From an uncultured Oscillospiraceae bacterium (GTDB lineage Bacteria; Bacillota; Clostridia; Oscillospirales; Oscillospiraceae): a stretch of DNA of 54,638 nucleotides. Location: the NCBI GenBank assembly GCA_944385765.1, contig CALWYL010000007.1, forward strand, positions 1 through 54,638. The letters are read 5' to 3'. The translations under genes were made by a program, and so were the position numbers. Each line of letters opens with the position of its first letter. The first letter of the stretch is position 1. Below, one piece after another: positions 40,411 through 49,022 of this stretch. The notes under the pieces are model-generated. The model was not told where the DNA came from. It saw only the letters and a program-made list of their open reading frames with translations, and searched no databases.

Positions 40411-41339
40411 GCCAGATAAAACTCCGGATTGTAGTATAGCCCGTCGCAGGTGAGCTCCAGGTGCAGATGCGGCCCGGTCACCTGACCGGTGCCGCCCACC
40501 AGGGCGACGCGCTGCCCCTTGGTCACGCTCTCCCCCGCCGCCACAAGCAGTTTGCTGCAGTGCGCGTACAGCGTCCTCCAGCCGTCGGCGTGGTTTATGA
40601 TGAGGTAGTTCCCGAATCCCGCGTCCCAGCCGGCCATGCCCACCGTGCCGTCGGCAAAGGCCAGGATGTCCGTCCCGGTCCAGGCCGCGAAGTCCGTCCC
40701 GTAGTGGAATTTGACATCCCCCTCCAGCGGGTGCAGCCTGTAGCCGAAGCCGGAGGAGGTGTAGCCCTCCACCGGGCTCACGTAGTCAAAGGGCAGCTCC
40801 GGCATCTCGTAGGTCACGCTCGCCGGCAGCGCGTAGTCGGCGAACTCCGCCTGGCTCTCCAGGAAGGCGGCCACCGCCGCCGGGGTCTCCGTCGGCTCCG
40901 GCTCGCTCTCCGCCGGTCCGGCGCTCTCCTCCGGCAGCACGCTCTCCTCCGGCGGCTCGCTCTCAATTTGGGCGCTCTCCACAGGCGCGCTCTCCTCCGC
41001 GGGCTCGTCCTCTGCGGCGTCGTCCGGTGCGCCCTGGGCGTCCGCGCCGTCCGTCTCCCCGCGCTGTGGTTCGGGCGTGCCGGCCGGCGCCAGCCCGTCC
41101 GCCCCCAGGGCAAGCCGGGACAGGGCCTCCACCGCGTCCTCTCCCCCGGCCATTCTCTCCCCCAGGCGGGCAAAAACCGCCATGTAGTCCGTGTCACGGC
41201 TTATGGCCTCCCGCAGCTGCGCCCTCATCTGCGCCGTCTGCGCGGGCAATAAAAGCTTCACCGCCGTGAGCGCGACGAAGAGCGCCCCCGCCAGGCAGAG
41301 CTTGACTAACCACTGATTGTGCTGATTTCCCGTTCTCAT
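40407..41339 (-). CDS. M23 (LytM) endopeptidase-like membrane protein (SpoIVFA-like)
   Basis: 310 residues. One N-terminal span (about 14-32), a Glu/Pro/Ser-rich linker (about 85-155) and an M23 domain (about 190-305). The metal site is complete: FHYGTDFAA (His, Asp) and GPHLHLEL (HxH). Catalytic residues are often lost in SpoIVFA, so a working peptidase is possible. ATG 41339 is used; a TATAAT lies only six bases ahead, so the transcription start here is unclear. Paired with the M50 gene. Confidence 0.82.
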   Translation of the reverse strand: MRTGNQHNQWLVKLCLAGALFVALTAVKLLLPAQTAQMRAQLREAISRDTDYMAVFARLGERMAGGEDAVEALSRLALGADGLAPAGTPEPQRGETDGADAQGAPDDAAEDEPAEESAPVESAQIESEPPEESVLPEESAGPAESEPEPTETPAAVAAFLESQAEFADYALPASVTYEMPELPFDYVSPVEGYTSSGFGYRLHPLEGDVKFHYGTDFAAWTGTDILAFADGTVGMAGWDAGFGNYLIINHADGWRTLYAHCSKLLVAAGESVTKGQRVALVGGTGQVTGPHLHLELTCDGLYYNPEFYLA

Positions 41340-41392
41340 GTAGGAATTATATTTGCCCCGGCCCCGGCTTATACATATTCCCAAAGTATTTC

Positions 41393-41421
41393 TTGACAAG
41401 CGGGGACAAAACAAATATAAT
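41393..41421 (+). promoter_or_regulatory. Consensus promoter of the tRNA-Pro gene
   Basis: TTGACA (41393-41398), 17 bases, TATAAT (41416-41421): exact consensus at both boxes, 14 bases before the tRNA. Confidence 0.9.
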
Positions 41422-41435
41422 AAGAAAGCTGTCAA

Positions 41436-41511
41436 CGGGGTGTAGCGCAGATGGTAGCGCGCATGGTTCGGGACCATGAGGCCGCGAGTTCAAGTCTCGC
41501 CACTCCGACCA
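41436..41511 (+). tRNA. tRNA-Pro (CGG)
   Basis: 76 bases. All stems pair: acceptor CGGGGTG with CACTCCG (one G-T), D stem GCGC, anticodon stem CATGG/CCATG around loop TTCGGGA (anticodon CGG), T stem GCGAG/CTCGC with loop TTCAAGT. CCA is encoded. The lone tRNA has its own consensus promoter and terminator. Confidence 0.96.
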
Positions 41512-41547
41512 TGGGTAAGTCTCACCGGGACTTACCCATTTTCTTTT
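41512..41547 (+). terminator. Terminator of tRNA-Pro
   Basis: TGGGTAAGTC / GACTTACCCA arms followed by TTTTCTTTT, starting directly after the CCA end. Confidence 0.85.
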
Positions 41548-41621
41548 ATCTTCGCCTGGCCTTTAGCTGCGCAACACATATATGGATATACACAGACATA
41601 TTATACGGGAGATGATTGAGT

Positions 41622-42125
41622 ATGGCCGTGCGCCTCAAAAAGTATTCTTTCCGCTTTGCAGAAGAGCTCTTCAATAGCCGCCTGGCGCAGAAGTCAGAAA
41701 TCGAGCAGATCCTTTACTCCGCTTGCAGCGATCTTTCCAGGCTGAGCCGCAAAGAGTTCAACAAAATTCTCAATAATCTATTCTTGGAAAAGGGTTGGGA
41801 AGGGCAGCCGCGTGTATCGCCTGATATGAAAGCATACAGCAAATTCGATTTTCAAAAGAGCAAAATAGCTGTTGAAGTTCAATTTGGGCACGCATCATTT
41901 TTGGGAACCGACCTGCTAAAGTTTCAGATGGCCTCCTATTCAAATCTGGATCTCATCGATTTCGGCGTTTACATTACGACCACCAAAACCATGCAGAGAT
42001 TCCTGTCCCAGCAATACGGCCACAATTGGGACGGATCTCTTAATTTTGAAAAAGTAGAAAAATACCTGCCTTATTTTAAAAGCGCGATACAGGTTCCCAT
42101 ATACGTAATCGGAATTGACATTTAA
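41622..42125 (+). CDS. BglII/BstYI-like type II restriction endonuclease homologue, orphan
   Basis: 167 residues. The segment FDFQKSKIAVEVQFGHASFLGTD holds Asp76, Glu85 and Gln87, with the same spacing as BglII active-site Asp84, Glu93 and Gln95. The following LLKFQMASYSNLDLIDFGVYI also looks like the BglII/BstYI core. No methyltransferase is adjacent, which is unusual for an active nuclease. Base composition is distinctly AT-rich against GC-rich neighbours, and the gene sits 110 bases after a tRNA, so recent insertion is likely. ATG 41622 is used (GGGAG ten bases ahead); TTG 41616 is possible. Could be a remnant, solitary defence nuclease or repurposed DNA-binding protein. Confidence 0.7.
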   Translation: MAVRLKKYSFRFAEELFNSRLAQKSEIEQILYSACSDLSRLSRKEFNKILNNLFLEKGWEGQPRVSPDMKAYSKFDFQKSKIAVEVQFGHASFLGTDLLKFQMASYSNLDLIDFGVYITTTKTMQRFLSQQYGHNWDGSLNFEKVEKYLPYFKSAIQVPIYVIGIDI

Positions 42126-42169
42126 AACCCGTACATATTTTCGGTTCCCCGGGGTAGGCCCTTAAATGC

Positions 42170-42199
42170 AAAAAAGGACAGCTTGCGCTGTCCTTTTTC
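42170..42199. terminator. Bidirectional terminator between BglII-like and nadE genes
   Basis: AAAAAGGACAGC / GCTGTCCTTTTT arms with loop TTGC, A-run and T-run on the two sides. Confidence 0.88.
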
Positions 42200-42211
42200 T
42201 CTATAGTATTC

Positions 42212-44131
42212 TCAGAGCAGGTCCACCTGGTCCAGCCAGAGGGCGTTGCTGGCGTCGGAGGGCATCTTGTGCCCGTCGCGGGGGCTGAGGGTGAAGCCCA
42301 TGGCTGCGGGCCCGTCCGCCGAGGCGCTGCGCTTGAACTGCTGCACAAAGAAGCGGCGGCAATAGCTCCTCAGCCAGTGTATCAGCGTGGGCCTGTCGAA
42401 TTCGCCCTCGAAGGCCAGCTCCGCCAGGCGCAGCACCTTGGACGGGCTGCCGCCGCGCATGACCATGTGATAGAGGAAGAAGTCCTGCAGGATGTAGGGG
42501 CCCACGGAGTCCTCGCTCTTCTGCAGCAGCTCCCCCTCGTCCCCTATGGGCAGGAGCTCGGGCGTCACCGGGGTGTCCCAGATGTCGTTCAGCGCCTCCG
42601 CCAGCTCGGCGTCGTCCGTGGTGTCGGCTATGTGCTTCACCACCGCGCGCACCATGGTCTTGGTGAGCCCGGCGTTGATGTCGTAGTTGGATATCTGGTC
42701 GCCGTTATAGGTGCACCAGCCGTCGGCCTGCTCGCTGAGGTCCTTGGTGCCCACGTCGAGGCCGCCCACCTTGTTGGCCACGTCCAGCAGCACCATGGTG
42801 CGCTCACGGGCCTGCGCGTTTTCAAATACCACGCTGTGGTCGTTGAAGTCGTGCCCGATGGTCTCAAAGTGTTTTTTCACGCTCTCCCCTATGGGTATCA
42901 CGCGCAGCTCCGCGCCCAGGCGCTCGGCAATCGTGATGGCGTTGTTCTTCGTGCGGTCGGTGGTGCCGAAGCAGGGCATGGTGATGGCCACGATGTTGTG
43001 CCTCGGCAGGCCGCAGATGTCCATGGCGCGGGCGCAGGCCAGCATGACCAGGGTGGAGTCCACGCCGCCGCTGACGCCTATCACCGGCCTCCAGCAGCCC
43101 GTATACTGCATGCGCTTGATGAGTCCGGTGGCCTGGATGGTCAGGCAGCGCTCGGCAAACTCGGCTATCCCCTCGTCGGGCACGAAGGGCTCGCGCTTCA
43201 CGCGGCGGGTGAGCTCGGTGTCGGCGCGCTTGAGATCCCAGCCATAGCGGGAGATGGGCGCGCGCGGCGCGCCGGCGTAGGTCTGCTCGCGCATGCGCGC
43301 GTCGTTGAGGTTGAAGACGTCGAACTCGCTCAGGGCCATGCCGCAGCCCTCCTCGCTCACGGAAAGCGTCTCGCCGTCGTCCACCACGGCGCAGAGGCCG
43401 TAGTAGCTCTTGTCCGTGCTGCTCTCGCCCTTGCCGGGCGCGGCGGAGACGCAGCCGCAGTGCAGGCGCTTCGTGTCCACCGTCAGGGCCGCGAGGGTCT
43501 CGCGCTTTGACTGCACGCTCATGGGCTCGTCGCTCAGCTCGGCGATAAGCGTCGCACCGGCGGCGCAGAGCGCGGCGGCGGGGGAGAGGGGCAGACGCCG
43601 GTCGGCGGCGAAGGTCACGCCCACGGCGAGGCCGGGCACGGAGTCGTCCGCGGTGAAGAGCGCCTCGCCCTCGAGGTAGTAGTAGGCGCCGTCGAGGTCC
43701 ATGTCCAGGACCTCGCCCGGCTCCGGCGCGGAGAAGATCGTGCCGCGCACATTCCTGCGGGCGGTGAAGCCCATGATCTCACCGCCGCAGAGCACGGCGG
43801 CGGCGGAATAGAGCTTCCCGCGCAGGGCCAGCGGCAGGCCGACGACGACGAGCATGTCGCTGCCCTCGGTCGCCATGGCGACGCGCTTGAGGCCTTGCGT
43901 CGCCATGGCGACGCGCTTGAGGCCTTCCATGGCCGCGTCGGTCAGGAAGCGCTGGAAGTAAAGGTGGCCGCAGGTGCAGCCCGTGAGCACGAGCTCGGGG
44001 AACACCAGCAGCTTCACGCCCAGGGCTTCCGCCTCTCTTATCTTCTCTATCACCTTTCCGGCGTTGTACGCCGGGTCCGCCACCTTTATCTCAGGCGCGG
44101 CCGCGGCGACTTTAAGAAAACCATCCTTCAT
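42212..44131 (-). CDS. nadE: NAD synthetase with degenerate glutaminase domain
   Basis: 639 residues, the two-domain glutamine-dependent length. Residues 1-290 are the nitrilase-fold glutaminase; residues 320-639 are the synthetase with P-loop VSGGVDST. The glutaminase Glu is kept (VFPELVLTG, Glu46), but the Lys motif reads ARRNV (Arg125), and where EICEDLW is expected the sequence is GVTFAADRR, so the catalytic Cys is absent. The enzyme probably uses free ammonia. A 30-base in-frame tandem duplication adds ten residues (GLKRVAMAT twice, about 70-89). Start overlaps the upstream stop by four bases. Confidence 0.93.
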   Translation of the reverse strand: MKDGFLKVAAAAPEIKVADPAYNAGKVIEKIREAEALGVKLLVFPELVLTGCTCGHLYFQRFLTDAAMEGLKRVAMATQGLKRVAMATEGSDMLVVVGLPLALRGKLYSAAAVLCGGEIMGFTARRNVRGTIFSAPEPGEVLDMDLDGAYYYLEGEALFTADDSVPGLAVGVTFAADRRLPLSPAAALCAAGATLIAELSDEPMSVQSKRETLAALTVDTKRLHCGCVSAAPGKGESSTDKSYYGLCAVVDDGETLSVSEEGCGMALSEFDVFNLNDARMREQTYAGAPRAPISRYGWDLKRADTELTRRVKREPFVPDEGIAEFAERCLTIQATGLIKRMQYTGCWRPVIGVSGGVDSTLVMLACARAMDICGLPRHNIVAITMPCFGTTDRTKNNAITIAERLGAELRVIPIGESVKKHFETIGHDFNDHSVVFENAQARERTMVLLDVANKVGGLDVGTKDLSEQADGWCTYNGDQISNYDINAGLTKTMVRAVVKHIADTTDDAELAEALNDIWDTPVTPELLPIGDEGELLQKSEDSVGPYILQDFFLYHMVMRGGSPSKVLRLAELAFEGEFDRPTLIHWLRSYCRRFFVQQFKRSASADGPAAMGFTLSPRDGHKMPSDASNALWLDQVDLL

Positions 44132-46179
44132 TGTATCACCCTGTTCTCCTCTAAAATTTGACTCTCTTCTATGCTCTCTCTGTCTCTATCCGGCAGGACG
44201 TCTGCGAAGTCCGGCCCCTCCGCGTCGAAGAACTCGCCCTGCACCAGCTGCCTCTCCACCTCTATGAGGCGCATGCCCCTCTCGTCCAGCAGCCCGTCCG
44301 GCATGGCGGCCGCCTCGCCGTCCAGGGAGACGAAATACTGCCACTGCCAGGCCGTGTAGGTCTCGCTGAGCGCGCCGCAGAGGCTCCACCAGGAGTCCAG
44401 CTCTATGGAGGCGGCGTTCAGCCCCGCCAGGCCCAGCGTGGTGGACGAGGTATCCCGCCTGGTGCCGGCCGCGGCGGGCAGGTAGCTCTCGTCGTTCGAC
44501 CAGATAACGTAGTCCGTGGCGTACATCAGCCGGCAGTCCTCCGGCGTCCAGTCGGCGGCGTTTAGCGGGCACATCCCCAGCTCGCTGTACATGGTGCTGC
44601 TGCCCCCGTCCAGCGGCAGTCCCGGCCTGTGGTCGCCGAAAAAGACAATCACAGTCGGCTCCTCACACTGTGAGAAGTACTCCGTCAGCTTTCCCAGGGC
44701 GGCGGAGGCGTTGGCCGTGCCCTCCACCAGCGAGTTGAGCACGCCCTCGGCGTCGTCGGAGAGCGGGCTCTCGTACTCCCAGTGATAGGCGTCGTATTTC
44801 TCCGCCGTGTACGGCGTGTGGTTTTCCATCGTTATGCCCCAGATGAACACGGGCGCGTCGTCCGTCTCCCGCTCATAGAGGTCTATGATGATGTCGGCGA
44901 GATAGTCGTCCGAGTAGAAATCCCCCGACAATTTGTACCACATGTAGGCCCAGTAGTCGGGTGCCGCCGCGGCCTCGGGGTCTATCTGCGCGAAGTCGCC
45001 GGAGAAGAACATCTCGTCAAAGCCCAGCTGGGTGTAAAGCGGCGTGCGGTTATATATGTCGTCGTTGAAGGTGTGGACATAGCCGGTGTAGTAGCCCGCG
45101 TCCGCGAACAGCTGCGGCACGCTCTTCACGCGCGTGAGCCTCTCGGCGTCCCACTCGTATATCATCTCGTCATTGGGGAAGAAGCGGCTGTTTATGCCCG
45201 TCATCACCTCGAGCTCGATGTTCGAGGTGCCATAGCCCAGCGTGTGCGTGTAGAATTTGCCGGAGACACCCTCGGCGCAGGCGGCGTGGAAATCCGCCAC
45301 CGGGTCGCTCTCAAACTCCACCCCCGGCAGCTCCGTCACGTCGAAGAAGGACTCGGAGAGCACGAATATGACGTTCGGCGCCTCCTCCCCCCCGGTCACC
45401 GGCTCGTACGCCAGGGCGAAGTCCTCCGCGTCGTCTATCAGCCTCTCCTCCGGCGTCCTGGTGTCGGAGGGCTCCGCCGGCTCGTCCGGCTCCGGCTCCG
45501 ACGGCAGCTCTCCGCTGAGTATCACCGTCCGCCAGAGGCCCAGCAGCGGTCCGCAGCGGGCGTTGACATAGGCCTGGGAATAGGCCGTGCCGCCCGTGCG
45601 CCCCGCGCCCGCCGGGGCGTAAAACCAGCCCTCGGCCCAGCCGGGCACGCAGTAGAGGCAGGCAAAGAGCGCCACCGCCGCCAGGGCCGTGCCCAGGGAG
45701 CCGCGCCAGCCCATCCTCAGCGCGCGCGAGGCGAAAAACAGCCCCGCGAGCGCCGCCAGCACCAGCGCTATGGCCGCCGCGCTCTGCAGCGACACGCTTA
45801 TGGAGGCGCTGTTGAGCTCCATTATCCCCCCGATGCGCGTCACCAACGAGAGGTCGGAGACGTAGAGCGGGGTGGAGGTGATTAGCGTCTTGTAGTAGTT
45901 GGCGAATATGAGCCCCATGGCCGCCAGGGCCGTTACCAGCCCGGAGACGAACAGGCTGCGCGCCAGGCACCCCAGCGCGCAGACGAGCAGGGCCAGGAAG
46001 AGCTCCGTGGCCAGCGCCTCCGGCGTGCAGCCCAGGGCGTATGCCAGGGCCCTCCCCCAGCTCTGCGTGTCCACGAGCTCCAAAGCAAAGGCGAGCACCA
46101 CCGCAAAGGCGCAGCTCGCCGCGGCGGAGAGCAGCGGGAGATACTCCCGCCGCCCCGCCCCATCGCGCGGCAGAGACAT
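44128..46179 (-). CDS. LTA-synthase-like sulfatase-fold membrane protein
   Basis: 683 residues. Five or so N-terminal spans (to about 185), a linker, then an extracellular sulfatase-fold domain from about 265: VIFVLSESFFD (metal Glu), HTLGYGTSNIELEVMTG (nucleophile Thr), MENHTPY and VFFGDHRPGLP (metal Asp, His). LtaS-type enzymes transfer glycerol phosphate to wall polymers. A C-terminal tail of about 60 acidic residues is extra. It is four bases after glyS and coupled to nadE. Confidence 0.9.
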   Translation of the reverse strand: MSLPRDGAGRREYLPLLSAAASCAFAVVLAFALELVDTQSWGRALAYALGCTPEALATELFLALLVCALGCLARSLFVSGLVTALAAMGLIFANYYKTLITSTPLYVSDLSLVTRIGGIMELNSASISVSLQSAAAIALVLAALAGLFFASRALRMGWRGSLGTALAAVALFACLYCVPGWAEGWFYAPAGAGRTGGTAYSQAYVNARCGPLLGLWRTVILSGELPSEPEPDEPAEPSDTRTPEERLIDDAEDFALAYEPVTGGEEAPNVIFVLSESFFDVTELPGVEFESDPVADFHAACAEGVSGKFYTHTLGYGTSNIELEVMTGINSRFFPNDEMIYEWDAERLTRVKSVPQLFADAGYYTGYVHTFNDDIYNRTPLYTQLGFDEMFFSGDFAQIDPEAAAAPDYWAYMWYKLSGDFYSDDYLADIIIDLYERETDDAPVFIWGITMENHTPYTAEKYDAYHWEYESPLSDDAEGVLNSLVEGTANASAALGKLTEYFSQCEEPTVIVFFGDHRPGLPLDGGSSTMYSELGMCPLNAADWTPEDCRLMYATDYVIWSNDESYLPAAAGTRRDTSSTTLGLAGLNAASIELDSWWSLCGALSETYTAWQWQYFVSLDGEAAAMPDGLLDERGMRLIEVERQLVQGEFFDAEGPDFADVLPDRDRESIEESQILEENRVIQ

Positions 46180-46183
46180 TTTC

Positions 46184-47608
46184 TCAGTAGGCGAGCTTCC
46201 CGGCCAGGTAGTCCTTCAGCTCCGCCATGGGCAGGCGCACCTGCTGCATGCTGTCGCGCTCGCGGACCGTGACGCAGTGGTCGGCCTCGGTCTTGTCGTC
46301 GCCCACGGTGTTGAAGTCCACCGTGACGCAGAACGGCGTGCCTATCTCGTCCTGCCGGCGGTAGCGCTTGCCGATGGAGCCCGTGTCGTCGTAGTCGCAC
46401 ATGAAGTGCTTGGAGAGCTCGGCGTAGAGCTCCTTCGCCGGCCCGGCGAGTACCTCCTTCTTGGAGAGCGGCAGCACGGCCACCTTCATGGGCGCCAGGG
46501 CCGGGTGCAGGTGCAGCACCACGCGGGTGTCGCCCTTGGCCTCGTCCACGACCTCCTCGTCGTAGGCGTCGGCCAGGAAGGCCAGGGTCACGCGGTCGGC
46601 GCCCAGCGAGGGCTCCACCACATAGGGCACATAGTGCTCGCCCTTCTCCTGGTCGAAATAGCTCAGGTCCTGGCCGGAGTGCTCCTGGTGCTGCGTGAGG
46701 TCGTAGTCCGTCCTGTCGGCGATGCCCCAGAGCTCGCCCCAGCCAAAGGGGAACAAATACTCAAAGTCCGTCGTCGCTTTGGAGTAGAAGGAGAGCTCCT
46801 CGGGTTCGTGGTCGCGCAGGCGGAGGTTCTCCTCCTTCATGCCCAGGCCCACCAGCCAGTCGCGGCAGAAGCTGCGCCAGTAGTTGAACCACTCCAGGTC
46901 GGTGCCCGGCTCGCAGAAGAACTCCAGCTCCATCTGCTCGAACTCGCGTATCCTGAATATGAAATTGCCCGGGGTAATTTCATTGCGGAAGCTCTTGCCC
47001 ACCTGGCAGACGCCGAAGGGTATCTTCCGCCTGGTGGTGCGCTGGATGTTTTTGAAGTTGACGAATATGCCCTGCGCCGTCTCCGGACGCAGATAGACCT
47101 CGCTGGCCGTGTCCTCGGTCACGCCCTGATGGGTCTTGAACATCAAATTGAACTTGCGTATATCCGTAAAGTCGCTCTTGCCGCAGCCCGGGCAGGGTAT
47201 GGAGTGCTCGCGGATGAAGGCCACCATCTCCTCGTTGGTCATGGCCTCCACGCTCACGCCCTCCACGGGGTTCTCGGCGAGCCAGTCCTCTATCAGCTTG
47301 TCGGCCCTGTGGCGCATCTTGCAGGCCTTGCAGTCTATCAGCGGGTCGTTGAAGGTCGTGACATGGCCGGATGCCACCCAGACCTGCGGGTTCATCAGGA
47401 TGGCGGAGTCGAGTCCCACATTGTGGGGGTTCTCCTGCACGAATTTCTTCCACCAGGCCCTCTTGATGTTGTTCTTGAGCTCCACTCCCAGCGGGCCGTA
47501 GTCCCAGCTGTTGGCCAGCCCGCCGTATATCTCGCTGCCCGAGTAGACAAAACCGCGGTTCTTGCAGAGGGCGACCAGCTTTTCCATAGTTTTTTCGCTG
47601 TTGTTCAT
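46184..47608 (-). CDS. glyS: Glycyl-tRNA synthetase, single-chain class II
   Basis: 474 residues. N-terminal [32 protein letters not shown] is the eukaryote/Gram-positive type signature. Class II motif 2 is [25 protein letters not shown], and motif 3 is [14 protein letters not shown] zinc-finger-like Cys set occurs at [11 protein letters not shown] and CPGCG. AAAGGAAG precedes ATG 47608. No T-box leader was found ahead of it; a small hairpin CCGCAGA/TCTGCGG (47624-47642) lies just before the ribosome site. Confidence 0.96.
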   Translation of the reverse strand: MNNSEKTMEKLVALCKNRGFVYSGSEIYGGLANSWDYGPLGVELKNNIKRAWWKKFVQENPHNVGLDSAILMNPQVWVASGHVTTFNDPLIDCKACKMRHRADKLIEDWLAENPVEGVSVEAMTNEEMVAFIREHSIPCPGCGKSDFTDIRKFNLMFKTHQGVTEDTASEVYLRPETAQGIFVNFKNIQRTTRRKIPFGVCQVGKSFRNEITPGNFIFRIREFEQMELEFFCEPGTDLEWFNYWRSFCRDWLVGLGMKEENLRLRDHEPEELSFYSKATTDFEYLFPFGWGELWGIADRTDYDLTQHQEHSGQDLSYFDQEKGEHYVPYVVEPSLGADRVTLAFLADAYDEEVVDEAKGDTRVVLHLHPALAPMKVAVLPLSKKEVLAGPAKELYAELSKHFMCDYDDTGSIGKRYRRQDEIGTPFCVTVDFNTVGDDKTEADHCVTVRERDSMQQVRLPMAELKDYLAGKLAY

Positions 47609-47667
47609 GTTATACTTCCTTTCCCGCAGATGGCTTCTGCGGAGATTTACATACGCCGGAAAGTGTG

Positions 47668-47683
47668 GTATCATATTTGATAC
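47668..47683. promoter_or_regulatory. Palindrome between divergent glyS and aminopeptidase genes
   Basis: GTATCA-TATT-TGATAC, a perfect 6-4-6 inverted repeat in the shared 164-base intergenic region. Possible regulator site; promoters of the two genes were not fixed. Confidence 0.3.
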
Positions 47684-47772
47684 AGCGCCCTCCCCGGCGC
47701 GACGAATATGATATCACAAAAAGCGAGCCATATCAACTTAATTAAAGTTTTGATTAATTGAAGGTGACCAAT

Positions 47773-49002
47773 ATGAAAAAAACCATACTCAGGAATTACG
47801 CCCGCCTCATCGTCCGCACCGGCGCCAACGTGCAGAAGGGTCAGAGCGTCATGGTCTACGCCGGGCTCGACCAGCCGGAGTTCGTGGAGACGGTGGTGGA
47901 CGAGTGCTACAGGGCCGGGGCCGCCGAGGTGGAGGTCGAGTGGCGCCACCAGCCGCTCACCCGGCTCAGCGTCCGCCACAAGAGCCTCAAAAAGCTGGGC
48001 GAGGTCAAGGCCTGGGAGGAGGAGAAGCAGCGCTGGCAGGCGGAGGCCCTGCCCGCCCGCATCCACATCATCAGCGATGACCCCGACGGCCTCGACGGCA
48101 TCAACCAGGCCAAATACGCCAAGGCCATGCAGTCGCGCTACGCGAAGCTCAAGCCCTACATCGACGCGAGGGAGAACCGCGAGCAGTGGTGCATCGCCGC
48201 CGTGCCCGGCGTGAAGTGGGCGAAGAAGGTCTTCCCCCAGCTGTCCCGCGGCCGGGCGGTGGAGGCTCTCTGGGAGGCCATACTCTCCTGCTCCCGCGCC
48301 CTGGAGGGCGATCCCATCGCCAACTGGGTGGAGCACGACGAGTACCTGGCCTCCCGCTGCGAGCACCTCAACTCCCTGGGCCTGGTGGCCCTGGAGTACA
48401 GCTCCGCCAACGGCACCGACCTGCGCGTGGGCCTCATCCCCCAGGCCCAGTTCATCGGCGGCGGCGAGCGCATAAAGATAAACGGCGTGCTCACCAACCC
48501 CAACATCCCCAGCGAGGAGGTGTTCATCACCCCCAGGGCCGGCGAGGCAGAGGGCATCGTCTACGCCACGCGCCCTCTCTCCTTCCAGGGCGTGCTGATA
48601 GAGGACTTCAGCGTCCGCTTTGAAAACGGCCGTGCCGTGGAGGTGCACGCGGCCAAGAACGAATCCGCCCTCAGGCAGCTCATAGAGATGGACGAGGGCT
48701 CCGCCATGCTCGGCGAGTGCGCCCTGGTGCCCTATGACAGCCCCATACGCAACAGCGGCCTCATGTTCTACAACACGCTCTTCGACGAGAACGCCGCCTG
48801 CCACCTGGCGCTCGGCAGGGGCTATTCCAGCAATATCCGCGATTTTGACAAGTACACTCTCGGGGAACTGCGCGCCATGGGTGTGAACGACTCCATGGTA
48901 CACGAGGACTTCATGATTGGCTCCGCCGACCTCAGCGTCGTGGGCGTCACCGCCTCCGGCGAGCGCGTGCAGCTCTTCAGAGACGGGGGCTGGGCCTTCT
49001 GA
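47773..49002 (+). CDS. M29-family aminopeptidase
   Basis: 409 residues. The family motifs read VYAGLDQPEFVETVVDECYRAGAAEVEVEW at the start, then the metal region EGIVYATRP, NESALRQLIEMDEGSAMLGECALVPYDSPI (two Glu), NTLFDENAACHLALG (His) and NDSMVHEDFMIGS (His, Asp). AmpS-type enzymes release N-terminal residues with two metals. ATG 47773 is favoured over TTG 47758 because AAGGTG lies six bases ahead. The LRR gene follows after 20 bases. Confidence 0.92.
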   Translation: MKKTILRNYARLIVRTGANVQKGQSVMVYAGLDQPEFVETVVDECYRAGAAEVEVEWRHQPLTRLSVRHKSLKKLGEVKAWEEEKQRWQAEALPARIHIISDDPDGLDGINQAKYAKAMQSRYAKLKPYIDARENREQWCIAAVPGVKWAKKVFPQLSRGRAVEALWEAILSCSRALEGDPIANWVEHDEYLASRCEHLNSLGLVALEYSSANGTDLRVGLIPQAQFIGGGERIKINGVLTNPNIPSEEVFITPRAGEAEGIVYATRPLSFQGVLIEDFSVRFENGRAVEVHAAKNESALRQLIEMDEGSAMLGECALVPYDSPIRNSGLMFYNTLFDENAACHLALGRGYSSNIRDFDKYTLGELRAMGVNDSMVHEDFMIGSADLSVVGVTASGERVQLFRDGGWAF

Positions 49003-49022
49003 CGCCCGGCATGGAGGACAAG

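Noticed and set aside
42269..43510. A 413-codon plus-strand open frame
   Set aside because: Antisense shadow of nadE with biased composition and no domain seen.
47609..47772. T-box or other riboswitch ahead of glyS
   Set aside because: No GGGTGGNACCGC motif or specifier loop; only a short hairpin and a small palindrome are present.
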